Source: an uncultured Flavobacterium sp.
GTDB lineage: Bacteria; Bacteroidota; Bacteroidia; Flavobacteriales; Flavobacteriaceae
DNA length: 64,000 nt
Assembly: GCF_946220915.1 (NCBI RefSeq)
Contig: NZ_CAMIHH010000001.1
Location: 28,158-92,157 of the forward strand
Reading direction: 5' to 3'
Shown here: piece by piece, positions 10,701 to 15,913 of the stretch
How positions within the stretch are numbered: the stretch's first letter is position 1
Layout: every line of letters starts with the position of its first letter
Made by a program: the position numbers and the translations under genes
Notes under the pieces: model-generated
The model's database searches: none
Seen by the model: only the letters and a program-made list of their open reading frames with translations
What the model was told of the DNA's origin: nothing

Positions 10701-11542
10701 CCAATGAATCAACTGTGAGTGGCTGTTATGAAGTAACGACAATGGAGCTGTTTGTAGAGCGCATACCGGAACCGGCCATGATTACCGACCACACGACTGT
10801 TTGTATCAATTTCGAAACAGGCCAGAATGTGCGCCATGCCACGATAGATAGCCAGCTTGATGCTACACATACTTTTGTATGGTACAAAGATGGCTTTGTA
10901 ATGGCAGGTGAAACAGGGCCTACGCTCCTGGTATACGAGCCGGGAAGCTATGATGTGATTGCAACAAGTGCCACAGGATGCGTATCTGACCCTGTTGACC
11001 CTATCGTTATAGAAATGAGCGGCCCGGCCAGCATTATCAATGACGGTTATGTAGTTGGCAACCCGTTTGGCGAAAACCAGGTAATTACCGTTCTTGTACA
11101 GGGTTATGGCGAATACCAGTTCAGGCTGGACGATGGGCCTTGGCAAAATTCAAATGTATTTGAAGATGTGTCGGCATACAGCGTGCACACCATATATGTA
11201 AGGGATGTTGCAACTGCCGATCCGTGTGACGACCTGGAACTGATCCTTGAGCTTGGCGATGTTAGCGTGATCGATTACCCGAACTTCTTTACACCGAATG
11301 GCGACGGGTATAACGATTACTGGAACATCTTTGGACTTAATACAGAGGAGAACAAGGATGCGAAGATTTACATCTTTGACCGCTTCGGTAAACTGATGAA
11401 GCAGATAAGTGCCGAAGGCGAAGGATGGGATGGAACATTCAACGGAACTCCCGCTCCGGCAACCGATTACTGGTTTACCGTAGAGTTTACCATCGGCGAC
11501 CAGAAGAGGGAATACAAGGCGCATTTTGCGCTGAAACGATAG
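1772..11542 (+). CDS. Giant secreted T9SS type B protein: DUF11 repeats, choice-of-anchor L domain, CTD
   Basis: The 3256-residue protein opens with a signal peptide (MKKLLLVLFLVLGALGAKAQ). Residues ~20-1115 hold nine ~122-residue DUF11-like repeats (VYTVTVTNxGP, IPAGI, SWTGSNGSSGT, GETVTYTV). Residues ~1123-1372 form a choice-of-anchor L domain with hallmark FEFVFASEEYGDW. Residues ~1464-3003 carry about sixteen ~95-residue repeats with pattern CD...FDLT...VTYYxT..DA...IxVRV...C. The end, from Pro3170 (PNFFTPNGDGYNDYW; WDGTFNG; DYWFTV), is the gliding-motility-associated (type B) T9SS sorting domain. The protein should cross the outer membrane by T9SS and stay at the cell surface or be released. 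It is followed by a PorP/SprF gene, as sprB is followed by sprF in F. johnsoniae. A surface adhesin or motility/biofilm role is inference; no catalytic domain is visible. Confidence 0.93.
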   Translation: MKKLLLVLFLVLGALGAKAQSNISVFSTNPDNVYIQGEVMTYSVMVTNTGPQPAANVLVFMPIPAGIPMPPGILKFWWSGSNGSSGTNINLSNTINTLAVNQTVTYTINIRIPSDYELEIGDVRVTYASKADLEVINTNNQAHYTPGESSEYTVTVTNHGPEDAYLVRVQNAIPAGVANFSWSGNEASGTTALNNIINVLPVGETVTYTVSFDVPATYTGDLTSTTALTASVTDPVPGCPQCADTDTAAAIADIDVVYTDNKDTYIPGEDSVYTVTITNNGPDAVESFNVLQIVPAGVTEVTWTGSNGTSGTGPIDDTIPVFETGQVVTYTVTVTIPEGTTGDFHTVIFPTAPFLSDPDPVCTFCSDLNTLEQIADIVVVNTNSQFSYNAGEQSVYTVTVTNEGPADAVNVEVSNAIPAGITGFSWTGTNGSDGTNTALSDNIALMTAGQTVTYTITMDVPAGYNAPSLISTTIVTSDNDPDDSCALCTDTDNNVPLADIVVVNTNNQQAYTPGTSVEYTLTVTNNGPEDAENVSVANAMPAGITAFSWTGSNGSDGTDEAVADVIPVLAAGETVTYTVTLAIPADYDEDAITSQAVVTSDTQDPVTACENCTDTDYNAANAADIVVVNTDNSLTYTAGEDSVYTVTVTNNGPADAVNISVLNAIPAGITDFSWSGSNGSSGTDEMLEDTIATLANGDSVTYTITVGIPAAYEGDLVSTASATSLADPDTACALCTDTNTDEANEANLVVTNTNGQDKYTPGTTAEYTLTLTNEGPDTALDIDLSSFVSPGIATIAWTGSNGTSGTGAVADNIAALAIGESVTYTVTLEIPLAFTGDLVNTAIISAQTTDPVAECPGCSDVDTAASANIVTEKTLASGTQYTAGTDAIYTITVTNEGPDAATGVLVQDMVPAGLPADDAVWTGSNGTSGTGNLTDTIATLALGETVTYTFTIPVPSGFDQETTITNTVTVTSTSVDPVPACDDCTVVATPNPQANIVTLKTNGQDKYLAGEQTTYTITITNPGPSDAHNISVSDPKPVNIQMMTWEGNDAGGSGAMQNTINVLPAGESVVYTVTMFVPENYPDTSYLLRNVVTVTSETPDPVPACLGCIDEDTPRGKFVTVTQNQYSIEELVRDVLIDVQCIDISNVNWNGGPGDMGIGYFHRNNSTFPVKNGIIMHTGNCMQAGGPNTTTLGGGGWGGDGQLLTYMQAFDPGATSYNDVSRIEFDFIPLSSNMSFEFVFASEEYGDWQCSYSDAFAFFLTHVDSNVTTNLALVPSTTTPIAVTTIRNAAYNGGCGSVNAGFFGAWYGENPALPIALNAPINFDGRTVLMTAASQVEAGDLYHIKLVIGDRNDSSFDSAVFLAAGSFDIGQPTLPEDITIATGNALCPDEEYVLEVDLTPGTDFIVTWEKDGEVITDINDEPVTTTSILVTEPGIYTVLAAFPSAPECNLTDTVRIEYRPEIEAAEPEDLTLCGNPAETAVFDLTDVYEAMMEPLPDPSFYEVFYFNSMEEIINEDPNIPFPQNFVGNDGQTIYVSIMGYDNSCKTIRSFDLHIVDCNVPLNQPQTVHICEDAPYDAYEIFDLTSQNDQMMAGLEDPSQYVITYHNTLTDAETGDNDIDAPETYNGTTETIFVRAENIDNAQAYGTTQFNLIVTPQPFFEDLEDVEICDSYVLPVFEEGDYFTGAGGTGTVLEDGTLITASQTIYRYKGEGTATYGCNYENSFEVIINETPEVDTPDDVQVCGSYILPALASGEYFDAENNPVTAGTEITETQVITISAQTGTDVICSDTHTFTVTVNNAPVLVPATALEQCDEDFDGFTQFDLVPAAEQVVNGATGLTITYHSTLDLAQSGVEDIEDPSAYPSAPGSIFIRAVEEGTTTNCYSVEEVQLIVYARPAVPQVENYVVCDDNNSPDGIEIFDLTSKNAEATTDPEVTVTYYTSLEGAEDGQEDRITGDTAYESGNAQVWVRVESDFGCYSVSSFELVVNPLPLINTAMEPFYACEEEPGEGMFDLSEIDEVVTMGASGVSVKYYATLDEAAIGGDETALPDAYLAGTSNIYARIEDGITECVVIGTVALEVLPAPIATDPAPLNVCDPNNDEVAIFNLDPILAQIEAQLGNVVTAVPFETYNDAFYNAVNNIIENTSAYTNIEAYTSGGVQPIYIRVESDQTDCFDIVTLQLVVQPVPEATKPQPYAVCDNGSSDTDGIGNFDLTTRIEEILGDIDPAFPVTFFETEEDAIDNIGGIQAPASYNSPSDIIFAKVTNTATGCYDIVELELIVNPLPVANPPAPLTLCDLNAPGDEIEVFDLNTKIDEIITTPQGVQDGIIVTFFKDYDDAVNGTGVSQILTPEAYTNAQAVETIFVRVTIEETGCYRIVLLDVRVEPVPVLVMPTQDELTACDTTGLGIGEFDLQALIVDMVNGAPNLEVTFHTTYQDAIGGDNPITEDLASYHNINPFLQYLYVRVVNPVTGCVRLEPYTITLIVEPAPQAPEDLEDLVMCDDQDNNGGDGKAYFDLTVQDEIIHTALGTDDSTLTIEYFTTLENANFGSPRITNPVNYYGSHGQTIWVRVETPGTECFSVTSFQLELHEPLTLTTPSVLAVCNEELVNGQNDAVAEFDLTVKDDEILGDLGIGQGMTVTYFEIDPRVDPAAAPIADPAAYTNPGPPMGNPKTLYVMVTTKEGCKSYTTLTIKVLPLPVPDTTPDALRQCDVNSSPDGMEIFDLTDAAADIRNGDAGMVLTYYETEEDAHERTNLIADFTAYNSGSRTIWVRAEANTQNAADPVCYQVVSFEIIVDMLPALGEAGVIPPYAICEQDTDGIALFDFNTHMDEILGETTNPDDYTVKFFSSMANVGLGIAMPYIYTNTSSPNQQNIFVQVVNNETECTIVAPLTLLVEEAATAYPVTETFFECDYDGTNDGVFTFDLTRADDDALGPQSPSDYSVTYYTTAEDAEAGTNAIASPTAFQNTPDYQMVWVRVTNESTVSGCYEVTTMELFVERIPEPAMITDHTTVCINFETGQNVRHATIDSQLDATHTFVWYKDGFVMAGETGPTLLVYEPGSYDVIATSATGCVSDPVDPIVIEMSGPASIINDGYVVGNPFGENQVITVLVQGYGEYQFRLDDGPWQNSNVFEDVSAYSVHTIYVRDVATADPCDDLELILELGDVSVIDYPNFFTPNGDGYNDYWNIFGLNTEENKDAKIYIFDRFGKLMKQISAEGEGWDGTFNGTPAPATDYWFTVEFTIGDQKREYKAHFALKR
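1829..5120 (+). repeat. Nine tandem DUF11-like repeat units in the giant protein
   Basis: Each unit is about 365 bp. Units 2-9 end in a C-x-x-C motif (CPQC, CTFC, CALC, CENC, CALC, CPGC, CDDC, CLGC), most followed by a short acidic/Thr stretch such as TDTD; unit 1 lacks the pair. The units are diverged at DNA level, so this is old protein-level duplication rather than a young unstable array. Confidence 0.85.
6161..10780 (+). repeat. About sixteen tandem CxxxFDLT repeat units in the giant protein
   Basis: Units of roughly 210-320 bp start near residue 1464 with an L.xC motif, pass through FDLT or FDL, a VTYY/VTFF strand, a DA...Y loop and an IFVRV/IWVRV strand, then a Cys and a VxPxP linker. 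Two units (about 6745-7190) lack FDLT and look like a different Ig-like subtype. This block is typical of large flavobacterial T9SS type B proteins. Confidence 0.8.
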
Positions 11543-11556
11543 AAAAAATGTTAAAT

Positions 11557-11590
11557 GTAAAAATGCTGTCAGCGATGGCAGCATTTTTAC
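11557..11590 (+). terminator. Terminator after the giant T9SS gene
   Basis: Perfect 12-bp inverted repeat (GTAAAAATGCTG / CAGCATTTTTAC) with a 10-nt loop, 15 bp after the stop codon. The right arm supplies the T-run. It separates the giant gene from the PorP/SprF gene, so the latter is probably transcribed mainly from its own promoter. Confidence 0.8.
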
Positions 11591-11607
11591 AATATTATTA
11601 AGATTAA

Positions 11608-11641
11608 TTTGCGAACCTAATACAAAAAATTTATATATTTG
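11608..11641 (+). promoter_or_regulatory. Promoter for the PorP/SprF gene
   Basis: TTTG at 11608-11611 and TATATTTG at 11634-11641 (TAnnTTTG) are 22 nt apart. Predicted transcription start is near 11646, leaving a leader of about 128 nt. Confidence 0.6.
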
Positions 11642-11645
11642 ACCG

Positions 11646-11773
11646 CGATGTAAAATTACCGAAAGGGAAGGATGGCACAGCAATGGGATAGAAGCTGTGG
11701 TGGCAACCATCGCCCGATAGGAAGGTTACCGGGAATGGTTAGAAAGTCATCTCAATTAAACGATAAGGTTAAC
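11646..11773 (+). ncRNA. Structured 5' leader of the PorP/SprF gene, class unknown
   Basis: The leader is markedly more GC-rich than the surrounding intergenic DNA. Hairpin A: GATGG (11671-11675) with CCATC (11707-11711), enclosing CACAGC (11676-11681) with GCTGTG (11694-11699). Hairpin B: AACCAT (11705-11710) with ATGGTT (11735-11740), enclosing CCCG (11713-11716) with CGGG (11730-11733). A and B both need 11707-11710 and cannot coexist, as in a two-state regulatory leader. It does not show the core motifs I know for SAM, cobalamin, TPP or c-di-GMP riboswitches. It could be one of the flavobacterial RNA motifs without known function; this cannot be decided here. Confidence 0.45.
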
Positions 11774-12766
11774 ATGAATTTTAAAAAGATTTACCTGATT
11801 TTTGGATTGCTATTAACGCAACTATCCTTCTCGCAGGAGGGTATTGCGGTTTACTCGGATTATTTGTCAGATAACTATTACCTGATACATCCATCAATGG
11901 CAGGAGCTGCAAACTGTGCAAAAATTAGGCTCACTGCCCGCCAGCAATGGTTTGGACAGGACGATGCCCCGCAGCTGCAGACCCTTAGTTTCAATACAAG
12001 CCTTGGTGAGCAGTCCGGCGTTGGTATCATTGCTTTCAATGATAAAAACGGTTACCATTCTCAAACGGGTGCTAAGCTTACCTACGCCCACCACATTCGT
12101 TTTTCACGCAGTGATGACGATTTGAATATGCTTTCATTTGGTATGAGCGCAGGCCTGATACAGAGCCGTCTTGACGAAAGCGAGTTCGATCCTGAATTTG
12201 ACCCTATCGTAGATGGCGGTATGCAGCAAAAAGATTCCTACTTTAATGTGGATATCGGAGCATCGTACCACTACCTGGATTTCTTTGCGCATTTTACGGC
12301 CAAGAATGTACTGGCAAGCAAAAGGGATATCTATACAGACATTGAAAGCGACAACCTTAAAAAATACCTGATTTCGGCAGGTTATGTGTTCGGCGCGCAG
12401 GAAACCCTTCAGTGGGAACCTTCGATCATGTTCCAGCTGACAGACGAGACCAAAGAGAAAACCATCGACGTAAACCTTAAAGTTTATAAAGAAATGGATT
12501 TTGGAAGGCTTTGGGGTGGGCTGTCTTACAGGAGGAGCCTTGATGGTGCCCAGTATGTGGATGGTAACGGGACTTCAGAACAAAACCTACAGTATTTTAC
12601 ACCAATTATCGGTGTGAACTATAAAAACTTCATGTTTGCTTATACCTACTCTTACCTAACAGGTAACGTAAGGTTCGATAACAGCGGCTTCCACCAGATA
12701 ACGCTTGGTATCAACCTATTCTGTAAGAGGGAAAAATGGAATTGCAACTGCCCTGCGGTTAACTAA
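11774..12766 (+). CDS. PorP/SprF family type IX secretion system membrane protein
   Basis: The 330-residue protein has a signal peptide (MNFKKIYLIF... cleaved after LSFSQ) and the PorP/SprF pattern: YSDYLSDNYYLIHPSMAGAANCAKIRLTARQQW near the N-terminus, GVGIIAFNDKNGYHSQTG, and a C-terminal beta-rich barrel. Family members are outer-membrane proteins; SprF is needed for secretion or surface attachment of the adhesin SprB encoded next to it. Here it follows the giant type B protein and is probably its dedicated partner (inference). An in-frame ATG at 11672 is rejected as start because it would place 34 charged residues before the signal peptide and lies inside the structured leader. Start chosen: ATG 11774. 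Confidence 0.9.
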   Translation: MNFKKIYLIFGLLLTQLSFSQEGIAVYSDYLSDNYYLIHPSMAGAANCAKIRLTARQQWFGQDDAPQLQTLSFNTSLGEQSGVGIIAFNDKNGYHSQTGAKLTYAHHIRFSRSDDDLNMLSFGMSAGLIQSRLDESEFDPEFDPIVDGGMQQKDSYFNVDIGASYHYLDFFAHFTAKNVLASKRDIYTDIESDNLKKYLISAGYVFGAQETLQWEPSIMFQLTDETKEKTIDVNLKVYKEMDFGRLWGGLSYRRSLDGAQYVDGNGTSEQNLQYFTPIIGVNYKNFMFAYTYSYLTGNVRFDNSGFHQITLGINLFCKREKWNCNCPAVN

Positions 12767-12789
12767 TATAAAATACAGATTATTAATTC

Positions 12790-12824
12790 CGTCCCGATAA
12801 GTTTTTATCGGGACGATTTATTTT
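12790..12824 (+). terminator. Terminator after the PorP/SprF gene
   Basis: 11-bp perfect stem (CGTCCCGATAA / TTATCGGGACG, loop GTTT) followed by ATTTATTTT. Confidence 0.8.
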
Positions 12825-12830
12825 AAAGCC

Positions 12831-13343
12831 ATGGTAATAAAAGAAGTAAACGGGAAGTATCCCCAAATACCTGACGATTGTTACATTGCAGAAAACGCGA
12901 CTATAGTTGGCGATGTGGCATTTGGATCAGGTTGCAGTGTGTGGTTCAATGCCGTGCTGAGGGGTGATGTGCACTACATAAAAATAGGCGACAAGGTCAA
13001 TATCCAGGACGGGGCCGTGATCCACTGCACCTATCAAAAACACCCTACCATAATTGGAAATAATGTTTCCATCGGCCACAATGCCATAGTGCATGGCTGC
13101 ACGGTTAAAGACAACGTGCTCATAGGGATGGGAGCCATAGTTATGGATAACTGCATCATAGAAAGCAATACCATCATAGCAGCGGGAGCTGTTGTTACGC
13201 AAAATACCGTGGTAGAATCCGGCACGATTTACGCCGGTGTTCCCGCAAAAAAGGTAAAGGATATAAATGCCTCCGATTTTGCAGGCGAAATAGGCCGCAT
13301 TGCAAATAATTATGTGATGTATTCTTCGTGGTTTAAAGAGTAA
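12831..13343 (+). CDS. Gamma carbonic anhydrase-like hexapeptide-repeat protein
   Basis: The 170-residue protein is built almost entirely of left-handed beta-helix hexapeptide repeats (VGDVAFGSGCSVWFNAVLRG, IQDGAVIH, VSIGHNAIVHGC, VLIGMGAIV). His residues in GAVIHC, IGHNAIVHG and QKHP are placed like the three metal ligands of gamma-class carbonic anhydrases and their YrdA/PaaY relatives, which form trimers with metal sites at subunit interfaces. The family contains active carbonic anhydrases and members of uncertain activity, so the exact reaction is not settled. Cytoplasmic; no signal peptide. It stands alone between the PorP/SprF terminator and convergent murI. Confidence 0.88.
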   Translation: MVIKEVNGKYPQIPDDCYIAENATIVGDVAFGSGCSVWFNAVLRGDVHYIKIGDKVNIQDGAVIHCTYQKHPTIIGNNVSIGHNAIVHGCTVKDNVLIGMGAIVMDNCIIESNTIIAAGAVVTQNTVVESGTIYAGVPAKKVKDINASDFAGEIGRIANNYVMYSSWFKE

Positions 13344-13352
13344 ACCGTACAG

Positions 13353-14135
13353 TTAGAAATCTTTTTGTTTAACGCGATATTTGTGCCCTAAAATATCGGT
13401 TAGCACCGCTGGATCGGCGTTTGTATAGAATTGGGATATGCCTTCACCGTTATCCCTGTTAAGCATTTCGGCCGCTTCAAGCACCTTTTTTGTCTGGCGG
13501 GCTACAGCGGCCCCGGAATCGATGATTTTCACGTGGGGCGGCAGTATTTCCCTTATCTGGGGTACAAGGTAAGGGTAATGGCTGCATCCCAGGACAAGAT
13601 AGTCAATGTTGGCTTCTATCATGGGCTGCAGGTATTGCTGTAGCAGTTCTTTTATTTCCTCAGATTCCAGCTTGCCCGATTCTATGAGTGCAACCAGGTT
13701 ATAGCCCACCTGCTCTATTACGTTTACACCGGTAAAGCCTGCCACCGTTTTATTGAACAGGTCGCTGGAAAGTGTGCCTTTCGTTGCGAGTATGCCTATG
13801 GCATTTGTCACAGTGTGTATTGCCGCAGGCTTTATTGCTGGCTCAATCCCAATAAACGGCACGTCAAATCCTTCACGCAGTTCTTTTATTGCATTTGTAG
13901 TGGCGGTATTGCATGCCACAACGATGAGCTTGCAGTTTTGCTCCAGTAAAAATTCGGTATTCTTATAGCTTAAGTGAATGATCTCTTCCCGGGTCTTTTG
14001 CCCATAAGGGGCGTTTCTGCTGTCAGCGAGGTAAATGGTATCTTCACCCGGCAGGACTTTGTGTATTTCTCTCCATATTGACGTGCCGCCAATTCCCGAA
14101 TCGAATAACCCTATGGGGCTTTTACTTTTCTCCAT
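13353..14135 (-). CDS. murI: Glutamate racemase
   Basis: This 260-residue cytoplasmic enzyme makes D-glutamate for peptidoglycan. It shows IGLFDSGIGG at the N-terminus, the two catalytic cysteines in VVACNTATT (Cys75) and LGCSHYP (Cys184, followed by His186), and length normal for the family. An upstream in-frame ATG at 14162 would add nine residues, but that codon lies in the preceding terminator; 14135 gives the canonical N-terminus and sits exactly four nucleotides after a TATATTTG promoter element, predicting a leaderless mRNA. It follows the ompH operon on the same strand, separated by a strong terminator. Confidence 0.95.
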   Translation of the reverse strand: MEKSKSPIGLFDSGIGGTSIWREIHKVLPGEDTIYLADSRNAPYGQKTREEIIHLSYKNTEFLLEQNCKLIVVACNTATTNAIKELREGFDVPFIGIEPAIKPAAIHTVTNAIGILATKGTLSSDLFNKTVAGFTGVNVIEQVGYNLVALIESGKLESEEIKELLQQYLQPMIEANIDYLVLGCSHYPYLVPQIREILPPHVKIIDSGAAVARQTKKVLEAAEMLNRDNGEGISQFYTNADPAVLTDILGHKYRVKQKDF

Positions 14136-14139
14136 ATAA

Positions 14140-14147
14140 CAAATATA
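14140..14147 (-). promoter_or_regulatory. -7 element of murI, leaderless geometry
   Basis: On the minus strand TATATTTG is followed by TTAT and then the murI ATG. The element overlaps the T-tract of the ompH terminator. No TTG is found 19 nt upstream. Confidence 0.6.
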
Positions 14148-14150
14148 AAA

Positions 14151-14176
14151 AAAACGGCTCAATAGTGAGCCGTTTT
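14151..14176 (-). terminator. Terminator of the DUF6089-uppS-bamA-ompH operon
   Basis: 11-bp perfect stem (AAAACGGCTCA / TGAGCCGTTTT) with a 4-nt loop; on the minus strand it is followed by a T-run. Confidence 0.85.
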
Positions 14177-14197
14177 GTGTTTTATGGACAGGTGTTA

Positions 14198-14707
14198 TTA
14201 GAACCCAAGTTCTTTCTTTACGTCAACAAGAAGGTCCGGCCCATCGTGTACAAGCACGCCACTTCCCTGAGAAGCATCCAGCACATACTGGTAACCTTTG
14301 GCCTTGGCAACTTTTTGGATCGCTGCTTTAGCTTTGTCAACAATAGGCTTATAGATGTCTTCCTGCTTTTGCTGAAGCTCTTTTGAAGCGCTTTGCTGGT
14401 ACTCCTGGATCCTCTTCTGCATATCCTGTACTTCTTTGCTGCGGGTGTCATTGATTGCTTCAGTAACTGTAGCAGCTTCTTTTTCGTATTGTGTAACTTT
14501 ATTCCTGAATTCAGTTACCATCGCATTGTAGTCATTGTCATAAGTTTTGGTAAGCTTTTCAAGCTGTGCATTGGCAGCTTTCATTTCCGGCATTCCGGCC
14601 ATAAGCTCACTTACGTTTATGTGTGCTACTTTAGCCTGTGCATTTGCAGCCTGGCTCAGTCCTACAAAAAGTATGGCAGCGATTAATAAAGATTTCATTT
14701 GTTTCAT
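14198..14707 (-). CDS. OmpH/Skp family periplasmic chaperone
   Basis: The 169-residue protein starts MKQMKSLLIAAILF and has a signal peptide cleaved after ANAQ. The mature part is the OmpH/Skp pattern: short beta segment KVAHINVSELMAGMPEM, a long amphipathic coiled coil rich in K, E and Q (about residues 45-125), and a closing segment KAAIQKVAKAKGYQYVLDAS. Skp-like trimers hold unfolded outer-membrane proteins in the periplasm and hand them to BamA. It is the last gene of the operon with bamA and a second ompH paralogue, fitting that role. ATGs at 14710 and 14698 are alternatives; 14707 is chosen by resemblance to flavobacterial homologues. Confidence 0.92.
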   Translation of the reverse strand: MKQMKSLLIAAILFVGLSQAANAQAKVAHINVSELMAGMPEMKAANAQLEKLTKTYDNDYNAMVTEFRNKVTQYEKEAATVTEAINDTRSKEVQDMQKRIQEYQQSASKELQQKQEDIYKPIVDKAKAAIQKVAKAKGYQYVLDASQGSGVLVHDGPDLLVDVKKELGF

Positions 14708-14747
14708 CATCTGTTCGAATTTATAATTAATTTTTGTTCTTGTTCTT

Positions 14748-15875
14748 TTATTCCGGGTCATTTGTCTCGGGTGGCGAAGCAGGCGCTGCATCCTTGGCCT
14801 TTGCAGCAGCTTTTTCTTCTTTGGCTTTTTTGGCGGCCTCCCTTTTGGCAAGTATCTCTGCCTGCCTGTCTGCGATGGCCTGCTTTCTTTCTGCTGCTTT
14901 TTTCTCGCGTTCTTCTTTGGCGGCGGCAATTGCATTTTGCCTTTTGGTGGCAGCATCAGTGCCTTGTTCGGGTGTTTCGGTGGCTGTAGTTTTCACAGGT
15001 GTTGCATTTTCACCCTGTATGACGTCATCGCCATCTGTATCCTCATTCGCGGTGCCGGGCGCTGCGGTCCTGTTAGTATTGGCTGTAGGCTCTGTTGTTG
15101 GCCTGGCCGGAGGGGTAGTGCCGTTTTTCTTTGCTTCCCTTTCCTGCTTCAGCTGCTCGCGCTTGGCTTCATACGCTTCCCTCTTGGCCTGCTGCGCTGC
15201 CTTTTTATCATCCATCAGTTTTTGCTTGGCTGCTTTTTTCTCATCAAGCTTTTTCTGCCTTTCAATTATATCCGGGTTCGTATTGCGCTCTTCTTCTTTT
15301 TCTTCCTCATCAAGCTTTTTCAGCTGGCGGCTGCTCAGGGTTTCCTGTTTTGCAGCACGTTCCATCCTCTTCAATACAAGTTCGCTGATGTCATGCCTGT
15401 TGGCTGCAAAGAGCATGGTAAGGTCAGACGATTTGTCAAACACAAAATCATACTTCCTTATTTCGGCAAGGTCCTGTACAATGGTAAACACCTGGTCCTG
15501 TATCGGTTTTACCAATACCGATTTTTGCGTTATGAGGTCGCCTGTGGGGCCAAACTTTTTTTCCTGGAAATCGAGTAGCTCTTTTTCAAGGTAGGCAATT
15601 TCTTCCTCCCTTTCCTCCACAAGCTCTTTTGTCAATAGCGCCCTTTCGGCTTTCAGGCCATCGGCAAGCTTTGTGATCTCGCTTCTCTTCACGTCAATTT
15701 CCTGCTTCCACTTTTGTGCTTTCTGCTCCAGCTGGTTTTTAGCTTCGGCATAGTCAGGAGCCTTGTTAAGGATGTAATCCATGTCAATGTAGGCGATCTT
15801 TACACCTCGTGCACCCTGGGCAGCTGCAATGAAGCAGCTTAAAACAGTAACCAGTGTTAATAAATATTTCTTCAT
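14748..15875 (-). CDS. OmpH/Skp family protein with long charged C-terminal tail
   Basis: The 375-residue protein has a signal peptide (MKKYLLTLVTVLSCFIAAAQ), then KIAYIDMDYILNKAPDYAEAKNQLE, the start of the OmpH domain (about residues 25-170), ending near IRKYDFVFDKSS. Beyond residue ~190 follows an unusual Lys/Glu/Ala-rich low-complexity extension, interrupted by a Thr/Pro/Asn-rich linker (about 250-300) and ending in another coiled coil. Typical OmpH proteins are 160-200 residues, so the tail roughly doubles the length. It lies between bamA and the shorter ompH paralogue; a role as outer-membrane-protein chaperone is likely, and the tail's role is unknown. Confidence 0.9.
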   Translation of the reverse strand: MKKYLLTLVTVLSCFIAAAQGARGVKIAYIDMDYILNKAPDYAEAKNQLEQKAQKWKQEIDVKRSEITKLADGLKAERALLTKELVEEREEEIAYLEKELLDFQEKKFGPTGDLITQKSVLVKPIQDQVFTIVQDLAEIRKYDFVFDKSSDLTMLFAANRHDISELVLKRMERAAKQETLSSRQLKKLDEEEKEEERNTNPDIIERQKKLDEKKAAKQKLMDDKKAAQQAKREAYEAKREQLKQEREAKKNGTTPPARPTTEPTANTNRTAAPGTANEDTDGDDVIQGENATPVKTTATETPEQGTDAATKRQNAIAAAKEEREKKAAERKQAIADRQAEILAKREAAKKAKEEKAAAKAKDAAPASPPETNDPE

Positions 15876-15913
15876 AGCTTTTTATGTATTAGAAAATATC
15901 ATGCCAATTTTTT

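Noticed and set aside
11646..11773. Known riboswitch class (SAM-I, cobalamin, TPP, c-di-GMP) before the PorP/SprF gene
   Set aside because: Short resemblances (GGCAACC, GGTTACCGGG) occur, but not the ordered core motifs of any of these classes.
11672..11773. N-terminal extension of the PorP/SprF protein from ATG 11672
   Set aside because: It would precede a clean signal peptide with 34 polar residues and overlaps the structured leader.
14734..15594. 286-codon Ser/Ala/Phe-rich frame opposite the long ompH gene
   Set aside because: It is the complement of a Lys/Glu/Ala coiled coil, which automatically gives a Phe/Ser/Leu-rich frame free of stops.
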